Notes under the pieces: generated by a model
Told to the model about the DNA's origin: nothing
The model's database searches: none
What the model saw: only the letters and a program-made list of their open reading frames with translations
Origin: Hymenopus coronatus
Taxonomy: Eukaryota; Arthropoda; Insecta; Mantodea; Hymenopodidae
DNA: 64,000 bases
NCBI GenBank assembly: GCA_030762935.1
Contig: CM060900.1
Span: forward strand, 393,813,632 to 393,877,631
Direction: 5' to 3'
Made by a program: the position numbers and the translations under genes
Shown: positions 33,040 through 43,904 of the stretch, piece after piece
Layout of the letters: each line of letters starts with the position of its first letter
How positions within the stretch are numbered: the first letter of the stretch is position 1

Positions 33040-34040
33040 GAGGAATTAAGTGTATTATTTGCCTTCAATTAAAGTAAACAGATGTTCTGAACTGTTGAGT
33101 TTTATTTTTCGTTTCTGAATCAATTCCTATTCTTTTGTTTGATAAATCCTTTGAAGTATCATTAAACTCCTAATGTTTCATCACATTATAAGTAAATCAT
33201 ACAGAAATTATCAGATATTTTAGCCGTATCAAAATGTATAATCCTACCCATACATACCCTCATAAATACAGTATGGCTTGAAACTGTTATAACATTTTAA
33301 CTTCAAAACTAACTACTAATACATGAATGCTTAGATTGAGAGTCATGCTAATGGTTCTGGTATGGTGATGGTGATAAACTCTTAATGGCAGATGGTGATG
33401 GTGACGATTAGTTACATGATGAGTTTAATATAATAATAAAGGAAAGATTGCATTTTGGATCACTGTTGTGCTCATGGCTATTGGGTGTTAAGTTAGTTGA
33501 TGATGGAGGGGTTTTTAGTAGTGAATATAATGTATGGCAATGGGAAAGCTCATGTTATTAATGTTGTCATGATGTTGATAACTGTGTTGGGGTTAAATTA
33601 AGATGGCAATAGCTTTTAAGTAGATGATAATGCTATTAATGCAGTGTAAAAGGTTAGTGATGGTGGTATTCATCTTAAGTTCATGAGAATATAAGTATAC
33701 TTATTATCTGGCTGTTGATGATGAGTTTTGTTTTATTGATAATTGTGGAAGGTATATTTGTTATGTTTAGAATTATGATGATGACAATGATGATGAGGTG
33801 GATGAAGAGGAGGAGGAGGATAGGAGTGGTTTTGATGAATGTAGGTATAGAATGGCATTGTTTAATAGTGTTGCTTATAACATGGTGATGCTGAACTTTT
33901 ATTGTGATGGTGGTGGAGCTGGTGGTGTTGTAGGTGGTGGTGATGGTGGTGGCAGGGTTTTATTTCATTTCAGTCAAACTATTGAGATAGTCAAATTTCA
34001 ATTTTTCAATTGTTATTAAACTTGCCTTCTATTTGTCCTA
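33040..34040. other. Gene-free stretch with trinucleotide-rich DNA
   Basis: From about 33,340 the sequence is enriched in GATGGTGATG-type repeats. From 33,770 to 33,960 these become GATGAT, GGAGGA and GGTGGT runs. The 73-codon ORF there is a by-product of this composition. Confidence 0.6.
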
Positions 34041-34043
34041 TAG

Positions 34044-34209
34044 ATATCTGTGGTTGGTTAAAAGGCTACTTTAACAGAAAAGCTGTTCTAAACATTGCCA
34101 GCCATATGTCCTGTCGGGAGACATCAATACGGCTCATTCCATCAGATATCAAAATGCGATGGTACCTTTGTGATGGGAATGAGATATATAGTGTGTATTG
34201 GTATCTCAG
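34044..34209 (+). CDS. Candidate internal exon
   Basis: An acceptor CTTCTATTTGTCCTATAG ends at 34,043, and a donor CTCAG|GTAGAC begins at 34,210. The 166 bases between are open in one frame. They read ICGWLKGYFNRKAVLNIASH, then RETSIRLIPSDIKMRWYLCD and GNEIYSVYWYL. The exon would start in phase 1 and end two bases into a codon, which fits the phase of the candidate exon at 38,016. No domain is recognised. An open frame of this size can arise by chance. Confidence 0.3.
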
Positions 34210-34214
34210 GTAGA

Positions 34215-36690
34215 CCATTATACAGACTGTGAAACAGAGGGCAGAGAAGTATTTTTTTTAGGCTAGTAATGAGATCTTATGAGACACCTAACTCTATAGT
34301 TTGTGTTTACATTAAGGATAACTCCTCTCCAAAGCTAGTTTCAATTGAAGCAATAAACTATGCAGTACTTCAGAGCTGTGCACACAAGTCTCTGTTATTG
34401 CTCAGCTGATGCCATAGAAAAATTGTTTCAGCTGCTTCACATTCAGTATTGACAATAACATTTAGTTGTACATGTTTGGAAGAAGCATTTTGACTTATCC
34501 AGAAATTATTGAATAAGTATGTGGTTATAGTGAAATGTATAATTAATAAATCTGATTATCATCTGTTGCCATGATTTTTTGTGGTGCTATTGTGTGACTC
34601 ATTTGTCATACTTATTGTAGATGTTACTGAGAGTGTTTTGGTTGCTTCCCCTAAATGCACGCTACTGATGATAGATGATATGAAATGATTCCTTCTTAGA
34701 GAACATTATAAATTTAAACACACACATTTTTAATTGTATTAAGGAACTTTTAAACATTTTTATAAAGTTAAATTATCTCCATAGATATTTTAGAAATAAA
34801 ATGTATTAAGAATCACAGGTATCCTAAGTTATACCTGAAATTGTATGTAAAACTGTATATAAAATTAGCAATTAATTTTATTATTGAATTTTGCGGTAGT
34901 ATCACAGAGAACATTTTCAGACAGTGACTTTTATCTTAACACTATTGGTTTTGTAAGTTAGACAAATGGGCCAAAATGCTTCAGCTTATTATTTCTTTAT
35001 AAGGGTATAATGCTGTCACAGTTGTATGCACATTAATATACAACTTTAGGGAAAACAGAATGCATGCAACAGATTGCATCAGCAGTTTGAGGATGTTTGA
35101 GTAACAACATAATACTTCAAATAACAGGAAAATTAATTTCCATTAGAAACATAGTGTATAATTTTTCCTGTGCTTCCTGTGTTTATGAATTTATTTCTGA
35201 CATTATTTGTATTTAATGGCATTTTCATATGTTCATAAGACAAATCCTGTTTCTCTGAATGAGTTTTTCATTTAAAAGACTTCAGAAGTATAGTTTTTCT
35301 TTCAGTAGCAATCAATAGACCAATGCAGAAGTTTATGTATATCTTTTCATATATTACATTATTATTGCACACAATGTGTTATAATGTAGAGTTTATATAG
35401 CGTAAAGCTGTTATATCAGTGTCAAGCTATGTAAACAATTTTTTGTTGTTGTTCATATATTATTTTATAAATATTTATGCATTTACAAATGTCCCAAAAT
35501 TTTGCTTTTCCAATTTTCGAGCTATTTGGTATTGCTGTTGAATATAGGTAGCTATGTAACTAATGGTAGTTTTGTTTTTATGCACTTATGATGTCAGACC
35601 TGTCTGGTCATATCCTGCCATAGGACAACAGTGATTGATTACAAAAATTAACAAGATGTAATTTACTCCAATAAATCTTTAATATTTTAAATCTCTATTG
35701 TTAAATTTGACAGTATTATAGGAATATAAAGTGATACCATTTTATTTCTATCAGAGGTTTAAATTCCTAAAAGCTTCAGATCGCTGTACAAGACTTCTTT
35801 TTGTGAGCAAGCTGTATTTTGCTAATAGTTTCCTGAATACTTATTCTTTGTTTAATTATCAATCTGGCCACATCTTAATTTGCCAATTGACGAAGATATG
35901 CATTTGATAACAGCATAAAATATAAAGTTTTATTAGAACAAAAATGTGACATAAAATTACATACAAATAACTTTAAAATAAGTTACACTTATTAGGTGTT
36001 ATTAGGTGTTATTGCTTCCTTGATATGAGGATTGGCTTCTCTAAGCTCCTTGTTAAATATTACTTTTTTTAATATTTGAATAAATTAATTGAGAAAACTG
36101 TGAAGGACCCAAAGTGATAATTTTCAAGGATCCAGTATTCTATTTTGATATATAATTTCTGCTAGATTTGGCATTGTCAAATGTTCTCAGCGATATGTAC
36201 ATTAGTAAGGAAGCAATTATACTTTTCCTTAAACATATAGAATACATTACTCAACATCATAAGTTGTCCACAGATAGAGAAAACGCATGATTTAAAAAAT
36301 TGAAGTCCAAAGCTAATGTAATAATTCCCAAAATAATTAGTGTAATGGATCTAGATAGAATAAACCAGGCTTCTATGTTGGTTGTACAAAAAAGACTCCA
36401 CATCAAAACGCTGTCTGAAAGTTGTTGCCATCTTATAATGATTACCTTATGGCAGCAGCAAGTATTCTTTGTACTTGGATGAGGTTTAAGAAGAAATGGG
36501 TTCAAACAAAAATCTTGCATTAAGATTCAGGTACTCATGATTAGCTATGATAGAGTTTAGGGTTAAATGTTTATGTTTCATTTCTAAATAACTTTTCTCT
36601 TAAAGCAATACAGATTATTAAGCTAAAAATTAAGTGTATTGATTATGTAATTTCCAACCTTCTGCAAGAACATCTACCTTATATACCAAT
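34215..36690. other. Gene-free AT-rich stretch
   Basis: No repeats, transposons or coding signals were recognised. Opposed ORFs near 36,257-36,520 overlap each other and show no domain. Confidence 0.55.
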
Positions 36691-36982
36691 AACTGCCTTG
36701 TGAGTAGAAAGTAAAGAGGAATGTGAAAAATTTAATCAGGATCTGAAAGGGGAAACATGATATTAAGGACATTATAATGTATATATGATAACTGATTACT
36801 GTTGGAACATATCATGTTATGAAATTTCAAGAGACCTTAGGACTCCAGAACTTCAAAATTACACAGATTGTACAGGAAAATGAAGGGGCCGATGAAGAAA
36901 TCATGTCAAATTCTAAGGATATAAAATGAGTAAACTTTTGACTACAATCCTTTTAGTTTGTTATGTTGTTTTGTTAGTTCCA

Positions 36983-37001
36983 TTCTCTGTCTCCCTCTCT
37001 A

Positions 37002-37039
<38 letters not shown>

Positions 37040-37042
37040 TTC
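36983..37042. repeat. (TC)n microsatellite in copy A
   Basis: Interrupted CT/TC tract. The corresponding tract in copy B (40,291-40,417) is about twice as long. Confidence 0.9.
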
Positions 37043-37332
37043 TCACACACAATCTCTTACACATTCACAAGCAAAAGAAAAGGAACAACTAAACCACATC
37101 ACTACTTACTAAAAGCCTATATGTGCATTTATTTTACGAACAGTCATGGTAAATGTTGCAAGTTCTTCATTAAGTCATAGCCCTGTAAACATTGGCTTGG
37201 TTCTGTGAATTAGATGAAAAGAGTATAAACCTTTAATTTCAGCATAGATTTGCATCTTTTAAAATTTCACTGTCATTCTTGCATTTGTATTTAAATGTAA
37301 CATTATACCACATAAAATATTCAATGCAAAAT

Positions 37333-37600
37333 GGCCAAGTTCTTCTGAATAGGCTAAGTGTTTGATACACTACAATTACGCATTCATACCTCTGTGAAAA
37401 AGGTCCCCAGCCTACATGCAAGCACTGTTATATCACTAACACTGCAAATATATAGTAACAAAGTGCATTTCCAATGATTTTCAATGGGTTTGGTGTCACG
37501 TTCTTGCTATCTCGATAGCCTTGGGTGTTCTAGCAGGGTATCATGATATAGTAAATTTTGTAAAAGAGAAAAAAAAGATTTATTTGTATCTGATCAAATT
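37333..37600 (+). pseudogene. LINE C-terminal fragment in copy A
   Basis: The reading QVLLNRLSV, then THSYLCEKGPQPTCKHC, matches the region after RNase H in LINEs (family RLRIGHTxLTHSxLLxxxxPPxCxxC). It is clearer because copy B keeps the preceding RNase H end. Stops interrupt it. Confidence 0.5.
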
Positions 37601-37749
37601 TGTAAACCACTTTAAAAATTGGAATTCTTAAACATGATCACAGTAGCAACATGAATTAATGTTAAGGCATAGGCAGACCTGGTGCAGGGTTAAGGAAAGC
37701 TTGTAACCCTCCTATTCTGAGCTGGAGGCTATTGCCAGCTGACATTTCA

Positions 37750-37750
37750 T

Positions 37751-37801
<51 letters not shown>

Positions 37802-37919
37802 GTCATCATCATCGTAATCGTCATCATCATTGTCGTTGTCGTCATTGTCATCATCACCACCACCAGTGTTGCTGTTGTCATTATTATTATTATTATTATT
37901 ATTATTGTTATAATAATTG

Positions 37920-37968
<49 letters not shown>

Positions 37969-37975
37969 TACTACA
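37750..37975. repeat. (ATC)n and (ATT)n microsatellites
   Basis: An (ATC)n tract from about 37,751 grades into mixed trinucleotides and then an (ATT)n tract from about 37,878. It gives poly-His and poly-Tyr in one false frame and poly-Met/Ile in another. It follows a LINE 3' end, so it may have grown from the LINE's tail. Confidence 0.9.
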
Positions 37976-38015
37976 AAATTGTCTACAATTATGGTTGTAT
38001 TTTTCTCCTTGTTAG

Positions 38016-38124
38016 GTTCCTCCAAGAAAACACTGACGAGATATTAGTTGCACAGTTATTTTCTTTAATAATTGTAAACCCTGATATATGCAAGGAATTA
38101 TTTGCTATTATGGAGAAACTCTAA
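38016..38124 (+). CDS. Doubtful candidate exon in duplicated segment
   Basis: After the acceptor TTTTTCTCCTTGTTAG the frame reads FLQENTDEILVAQLFSLIIV and NPDICKELFAIMEKL, then TAA. The same stretch in copy B (about 42,675-42,795) has lost the AG acceptor and gained stops. The phase fits the candidate exon ending at 34,209. Against it, the segment lies in a duplication that also carries LINE sequence, so it may simply be LINE 3' UTR. Confidence 0.2.
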
Positions 38125-38194
38125 TTTGTAAATAATTTTTTTCTTGTCAAACAAGGGCCTATGGGGGGAGAAAGGTGATACATGAGTTCCATTT

Positions 38195-39990
38195 TGGCCA
38201 AATAGATTAACATATAGACTGCTAAATAAGTAAGAGATTAAATAAATTTAAAATAATCATAAATAAATAAGCTAACACTTGGTTTAAACAGAATCGCAAC
38301 AGTTTTACAAAAATGACGTGTTTTACTTTGTCTAGTATGTGTCAAGAATTATGAACTCATGAAAATATATATCTTTCGTTTTAAAGTTCCTCAAATAGTC
38401 ATGAGTCATAGCTAAGCTATTTGTTTTTTCCTGTGACCTGGGAATGAAGACTTGGTCAGATTTTGATTTTATGGACTCACTTCTTCATGTTTTTGGGCCT
38501 GAAGGGGGCTATGAAAATTGAGCAGAAATTATAATTTAGGTTTTTTAACAGAATATTTAGTTTGATTCCCTGAGTGTCTTTTGTTTATTGAAGGGGAGGC
38601 AGCTATCTATATTGATTCAATATCACAGAGTAGACAGACTTTTAGCAAATTTGAAACTTTCCAGATATTTCTCACATTTTTAAAAAAATGTATTTAAAAG
38701 TGATTTTTTAATCTATGCTGCTCATTGTTTTATTAGTTTCCAAAATATGTATTTTAAGTCCAATATTTGCTATTTTATGAACAATACATAAGTAGAATTT
38801 CAGCTTAGTTAATATGAGTAATTTTACTTTTATTTAGTGAGTTATAATTTATAATTTGGACACTTGTCAGCATTTAAAATATTCCTTGCAATTTAAATTT
38901 TAAATTACTATGGTGTAACTTCTGAAACGTTTTGTACAAATATGCTAACTTATACTTGCAATGTAATTCTTAGTGTAAAGCAAATGTATGATGCCAGCAG
39001 TTGAATCAGGTTTGGTAGGTACATTCCTGCTGAACAAGTAAAATTCACAACTGAACCATTTCTTATGAGACTTAATTAATTTTATTGCTGTACTTCTCAG
39101 CAATCTTATTATCGAGGTCCATAGGGACCATAAATATAAAATTATGTTTAAAAATAATACAAAATATATCATAGATATTATTTGTTGTATAATAGCTCAG
39201 GTAGGTATTTAAAAAGAAGTCTAGGACCACTATAAAATGCAATTATGCACCGAAACTTGTGATAACACTTCTTTATATGGACATAAGATGTGGTGAAAAT
39301 ATATAAAAATTGCAGAAGTAATTTTGAGTTTTGGAAAATTCAGTTTCAGATTATGAAAATTTCCTCATGTCTGCAAACTAAAATCAGAGACATACATTGG
39401 CTAAACACAAGGCAGATGCATATACTCCATGTAGCAGTTACTGGGAGTACAGGGACATGGAGTGGCCTGCTGTGTGCTCTGGGAGGCGGATGCTAAACTG
39501 GGATGCTGGGCTACAGTTCTTTTTCATATGGATACCCGCCATTAAAATTGAAATGGACCAGCTCGAAATACACAGATACAGGCAAGCTAAGCAGAATCTG
39601 AAGTAGGTGAGTTTTATATGAGGTCAGCACCAGCAAAATCAGCAAAGGTGCCTATGTTTTTTATGAGGTCTGTGATAGCTAATGCGGCACACTGCTTATA
39701 ACTGAATCAAGGCATTCATCATCATGAGAGGAGAGATGCATGATCCCAAATGTTTATGGCTGTACATCACCTAACCTGGCTTGAGGCCCAATAACACCTA
39801 GAGTATATTTGTTGCTAGGAAAGCTCCAACTCTTATTCCATTCAAGGAAGCTCTGGAGAAATTTCATGGCTGCGCTAAGGACCAACAGTAAAATGAGACT
39901 GAAAGAACTGCATTAAAGAAGATCAAACATCTCAGTTGTAACATGGACATGAAAATTATTTTTTAGAGTAATATCTTAATTACTTCCCTC
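38195..39990. other. Gene-free stretch between duplicate copies
   Basis: No recognisable element. ORFs near 39,290-39,606 and on the minus strand near 38,945-39,172 show no domain. Confidence 0.5.
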
Positions 39991-40286
39991 CGAAGTTAGG
40001 AGTAGCTAGTAAAGGGTAATGTGAAAACTTTAATCCGTATCTGAAAGTAGAATCTTGGTATTACAGAGAATATTGGTATTAGGATGTAAATATAGTGGCT
40101 TATTATTGCTAGTAAATAACATGATATGACAATACCAGTGAGGAATTCAGGACTTCAAAATCACAAAAGTTGTACAGGAAAATGAAAGGGCCATCAATGA
40201 GATCAGAATGTCCATTTCCAAGGATATTATTTGAGTAAACTTTTAATGGTAGTACCTCTTAGTTTGTAATGATGTTTTGTTTGGTG

Positions 40287-40290
<4 letters not shown>

Positions 40291-40360
<70 letters not shown>

Positions 40361-40417
40361 TTCTCTCTCTCTCTCTCTGTATTTCTCTCTCTCTCTCTCT
40401 CTCCTTCTCTCTCTCTT
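40291..40417. repeat. (TC)n microsatellite in copy B
   Basis: About 125 bp of mostly CT repeats. It produces overlapping Ser/Leu-rich and Arg/Glu-rich false ORFs on both strands. Confidence 0.95.
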
Positions 40418-41504
40418 CCTTACACACAAGCATAGATCAAAGCAGCAACCAAACCACATCACTGCAAGCTAAAAGCCTATATATGAATTTATTTTATTAA
40501 TAGAAATGGTAAATATAGCAAACATATTATTTGATTATAATCCTGTAAACTTTGGCTTGCATCTGTCAATTAAATGAAAAAAACTATAAACCTTTAAGGT
40601 CAGGAGAGACCTACACTTTTTAAAAGTTTCACAGCCCCTATTCTATTTGCATTTTTGTAATGTAGCATTGTTATGTAACAGTTTTTTCTGCAAATGTTTA
40701 TTTTGTCATTAAAATGAGGTGGGTAGGGAAAGATGATTTAGTCTTATGATGAAGATGTTGATGATAATAATGATTTAGTGTTTATTTTAATATGCACCAA
40801 TAAATAATAGATCATAAAAAAGTCATTAGACAGTAACACACAATACCATTAGACATAATACAGTGATTAAGCGTATCCCTTTATGATGAAACATAACAGA
40901 TAAAGTAATGCTTATAATGCAACCACTACATTGTAAACTATGTATTTTCTGGGTGGATTTTCCTTTAGAGAGGGAAGATACCTAGAGTATTTCTCAACAT
41001 AATTTCATACATTATGCCATTTTTAAATATACCACTGCCACTAAAGCATCCACTTAATCTTATATTACCATTTAAACTGCTTGTATTGTGCTCAACTAGT
41101 TTGGATATCAATATACTAAACCATTCTTAGTAACTGAAGCAGTTTGAGCCTATGCTTCTTGGTGATTCAATATGTTTGCCATCAACAGCTCCTAGGCATT
41201 TGTCGAAATTTCAAATTTCTTCATATTCTTTATACAATTCTTTCCTTTCAATTGTGGTTGGTGCAAACTGAGAAAATAAATGCCTTAACGTTAACAATAA
41301 TCATCATGAAAGGCAAATTGTACCAATCTACACAAAGTAACCGCCCAAGTTAAGGTTAAAGAATTTTAAATGCAAATATCTTATTGTTTCAGCACCAATA
41401 TGTAGCATTCAAGAGAAGCACACAGTTTAAATTGCTTCTCAAGCTAATCTATACATCTTTTTGTGAGTGTATGCTTGTATACATGTGCATATGTCTGTGT
41501 GTGC

Positions 41505-41505
41505 A

Positions 41506-41547
<42 letters not shown>
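41505..41547. repeat. (GT)n microsatellite
   Basis: Uninterrupted GT run following a TG-rich lead-in. It gives a false Cys/Val-rich ORF. Confidence 0.9.
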
Positions 41548-41549
<2 letters not shown>

Positions 41550-41899
41550 AACGTCTTAGAGAGAGACAGAGAAAGAGGTAGGGAGGTTGAAAGAGTTGAA
41601 TGGGTAATGAAACCTTGTCCTCTTGTAAGGGATTAGCTTAAGAGAATGTTTTGGTTTAATAGGAGTTAGGTTAGGTAAAAGGGGAGCTAGGGGGGCTTCA
41701 TAATTATTACACAGCATCTGTAGAGCTCCCTCGCTCATGCACATATTGAAACTGTTCTACCTACTGAAATACATAATGAAAACTGAACACCATTGGTAAC
41801 AATCTTCAATGAATTAGTGCAATTTTGATCTTCAACAGCTATCACCCAGAAACCCTTTTGTGCAGATATTTTTCAGCCATATAGTAAGATAAAATATTA

Positions 41900-42400
41900 A
41901 ATATGTAATACTGGCATGGATACCATCTCATGCAGACATATTCGGAAATGAGGATGTAGATGTGGCAACTAAAGAGACAAATTGCAATTTTTCAAACATG
42001 ATCAGTCTAAAACTTTGGCATAATAACTTCCAAAGTTTCTGAAGTATAAAATATGTAAACAGTGCAGGTTCTACAGCAATTTCAGATCCAGTAGCCAACT
42101 AAACACAATACATTTTAGCAATAGTTTCTGTTGCTAGGTTAAAGATCAAATGAAACATGAGTAGGTTCTTCTCAGTAGGTTAAGAATTGGATATACTGCA
42201 TTACTCATTCATACATCCTTGCAAAAGTTTTCCAGCCTACATGTAAACACTGTCCTACCACTCTAACAATGCAAATATACAGTAACAAAGTGCCCTTCCT
42301 ATGATTTTCAATGGTTTCAGAGTCATGTCTTGTTATCTCAATGACCTTGAATGTTCTAGCAGAATGCCATAATATACTAAATTTTGTAAAAGAAGTAAAA
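41900..42400 (+). pseudogene. LINE RNase H end and zinc region
   Basis: From about 41,917 one frame reads WIPSHADIFGNEDVDVATKE, the final RNase H block (family WIPSHVGIxGNExxDxxAKxA). Further on LRIGYTALLIHTSLQ, near 42,185, in line with CKHC-type residues near 42,240, matches the post-RNase H zinc region. Stops and shifts are present. It shows that the duplicated segments include a plus-strand LINE tail. Confidence 0.65.
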
Positions 42401-42869
42401 TGTTATATTTGTATATAATCATATTTGTAAACCACTTCAAATATTGGAATTCTTAAATCTTATTGTAGTCGCAACATGACTTAATGTTAAAGCATAGACA
42501 TACCTTGTAGGGGGTAAAGGAGAACTCATAGCCCCACAATTCTGAGCCAGAGGCTATTGCCACCTGTAATTTGATAATACTATTTTGTATTTATATTCTG
42601 AATTGAATGCCTTTACCAAAAGTGCGTGCTAAGACTAAATTGACTACAATTATATTTATGTTCTTTCTCCAATTATGTGTGCCTCCAAGAAAACCTTGAA
42701 GAGACAAAAGTTGCACATTTATATAAGTTATTTTCTTAATAATGTTTAAACCGTGATATATGCAAGGATTTATGTTACTGGTGAGTCACTCTAATTAGTA
42801 AATAATTGTTTTCCAGTTAAACTACAGCCTATGGGGGAGAAAGTTGATACATGGGTGATACATGTAAAA

Positions 42870-43490
42870 GTTGATACATTGGTCCTATTTTGCATCTACA
42901 TTTTGCTCAATCTGTTACATGTTTGTGACTGTGGTCTCCTTTGAATTAAAACTTTGTATTTGTTTCTTTTTCATTTTCATCATTATGGACCTGTATTTTC
43001 TTTCCTTTTTTTCTCTATTTAATTAAACTCTGCTATTATAAATTTATCAGTAGTAAAATTCAAGTGTAAAGTAGGAAGATACATTTTCCTCACACCTGGG
43101 TGTTGAAAAAATTTTATATTTTTTTTATTAGGTATGGAAAAACTAATTCTTTAACTTTTTACAATTTTAATTTTGCAGTTTTGTCAACACTGGTTAGCAT
43201 CAATAAGCATTCAAAGAACCCAAATTTAACAAAACGTCCCAACAAAATATTAATTACAATTTAGGTGCACACACGAAAAGTTTTAGAATGCCATGTTTAT
43301 GAAAAATGAAATTTATTTATTTGTCAGAGCTACTATCAAAATTTTGAGACTTCATTGGCATTTAGTTTGTTCAATTTGTTGTAATATTTCCTTAATTATC
43401 ATCATATAAGGATTTACATTTGCCCAGAAATAAATTTGACTAAAAACAATTTCCGGGCAGAGACGTTTTAAAATTTTAAATCATAAAGAA
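42870..43490. other. Gene-free stretch
   Basis: AT-rich DNA with no recognisable feature before the next SINE. Confidence 0.5.
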
Positions 43491-43491
43491 C

Positions 43492-43750
43492 GGAGCCGTG
43501 GCTGAGTGGTTAGACCGCGCACCTTCCACCTAGGGGCCCGGGTTCGATCCCAAGTGCCCTTATGTGGGATTTGCGGTGGACGTAGCGGAGTTTGGGTGGG
43601 TTTTCTCCGGGTCTTCTAGTTTCCCCCGCCCTTCATCCCACCAATTGCTCTGCATTTGGCTCCCTGACAGGCTTCCGACTGCTAGGCATTCGCTTGTAAG
43701 TGGAGGCAAGCCAATTACGGAGAAAAAACGAAAAAAAAAAAAAAAAAACT
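43492..43750 (+). mobile_element. tRNA-derived SINE, family 1, variant 3' end
   Basis: The head is the best preserved of all copies: GAGCCGTGGCTGAGTGGTTA, then the B box GGTTCGATCCC. The body follows family 1 as far as CCCTTCATCCCACCAATTGC. It then diverges into CCTGACAGGCTTCCGACTGC and GTGGAGGCAAGCCAATTACG before a poly(A) tail at about 43,731-43,748. The usual CGCCTGCGGTGCC module is absent, so this is a different subfamily or a chimera. Confidence 0.85.
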
Positions 43751-43754
43751 ACAG

Positions 43755-43904
43755 CCTAATCAATGTGAAAAAGGGCTTCGAAGTGCATTTGGCGAGAATG
43801 TTCAACCAACAAAAATGTATAATGTGTACAGCAAAACTCAAAAAGATATCCATTTTCTTTTAATTATGAATTTCATGAAGGACGTCGAAGAACTAAGCCA
43901 CGGT
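43755..43904 (+). pseudogene. Probable N-terminal part of an interrupted mariner transposase
   Basis: Just before the Polinton end, a frame reads YNVYSKTQKDIHFLLIMNFM then KDVEELSHG. This loosely fits the second half of the mariner helix-turn-helix region (family YGExxxSRxQVFxWHxxFxxGREDVEDxxRxGRP). The matching downstream part begins right after the Polinton, at 61,013. The fit is weak alone and gains strength from the junction. Confidence 0.45.

Larger units (their letters stand above)
36690..38195 (+). repeat. Duplicated segment, copy A
   Basis: This stretch is collinear with 39,995-42,870. Shared landmarks are TTGTACAGGAAAATGAAGGG / TTGTACAGGAAAATGAAAGG, a (TC)n tract, ACCACATCACT, AAAAGCCTATAT, CCTGTAAAC.TTGGCTTG, CAGCCTACATG, AGTAACAAAGTGC, GATTTTCAATGG, GGCTATTGCCA, CTCCAAGAAAAC and ATATATGCAAGGA. 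Copy A lacks about 1.45 kb present in copy B. It includes the zinc-region end of a LINE (about 37,333-37,560) and gained (ATC)n and (ATT)n expansions. Confidence 0.8.
39995..42870 (+). repeat. Duplicated segment, copy B
   Basis: It matches copy A from about 39,995 to 40,665 and again from about 42,140 to 42,870. The intervening about 1.45 kb is absent from copy A. Because a LINE reading runs continuously across 41,915-42,330 in copy B, the simpler view is a deletion in copy A. Confidence 0.8.

Noticed and set aside
37732..38124. 130-codon ORF starting with poly-His/poly-Tyr
   Set aside because: The first two thirds are ATC/ATT microsatellite translation. Only the last 36 codons were kept, as a doubtful exon.
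40227..40472. Overlapping Ser/Leu and Arg/Glu ORFs
   Set aside because: Translation of a (TC)n microsatellite in several frames.
43492..43565. Possible functional tRNA gene
   Set aside because: It has good A and B boxes but continues into the SINE body with a poly(A) tail, and similar heads recur in other SINE copies.
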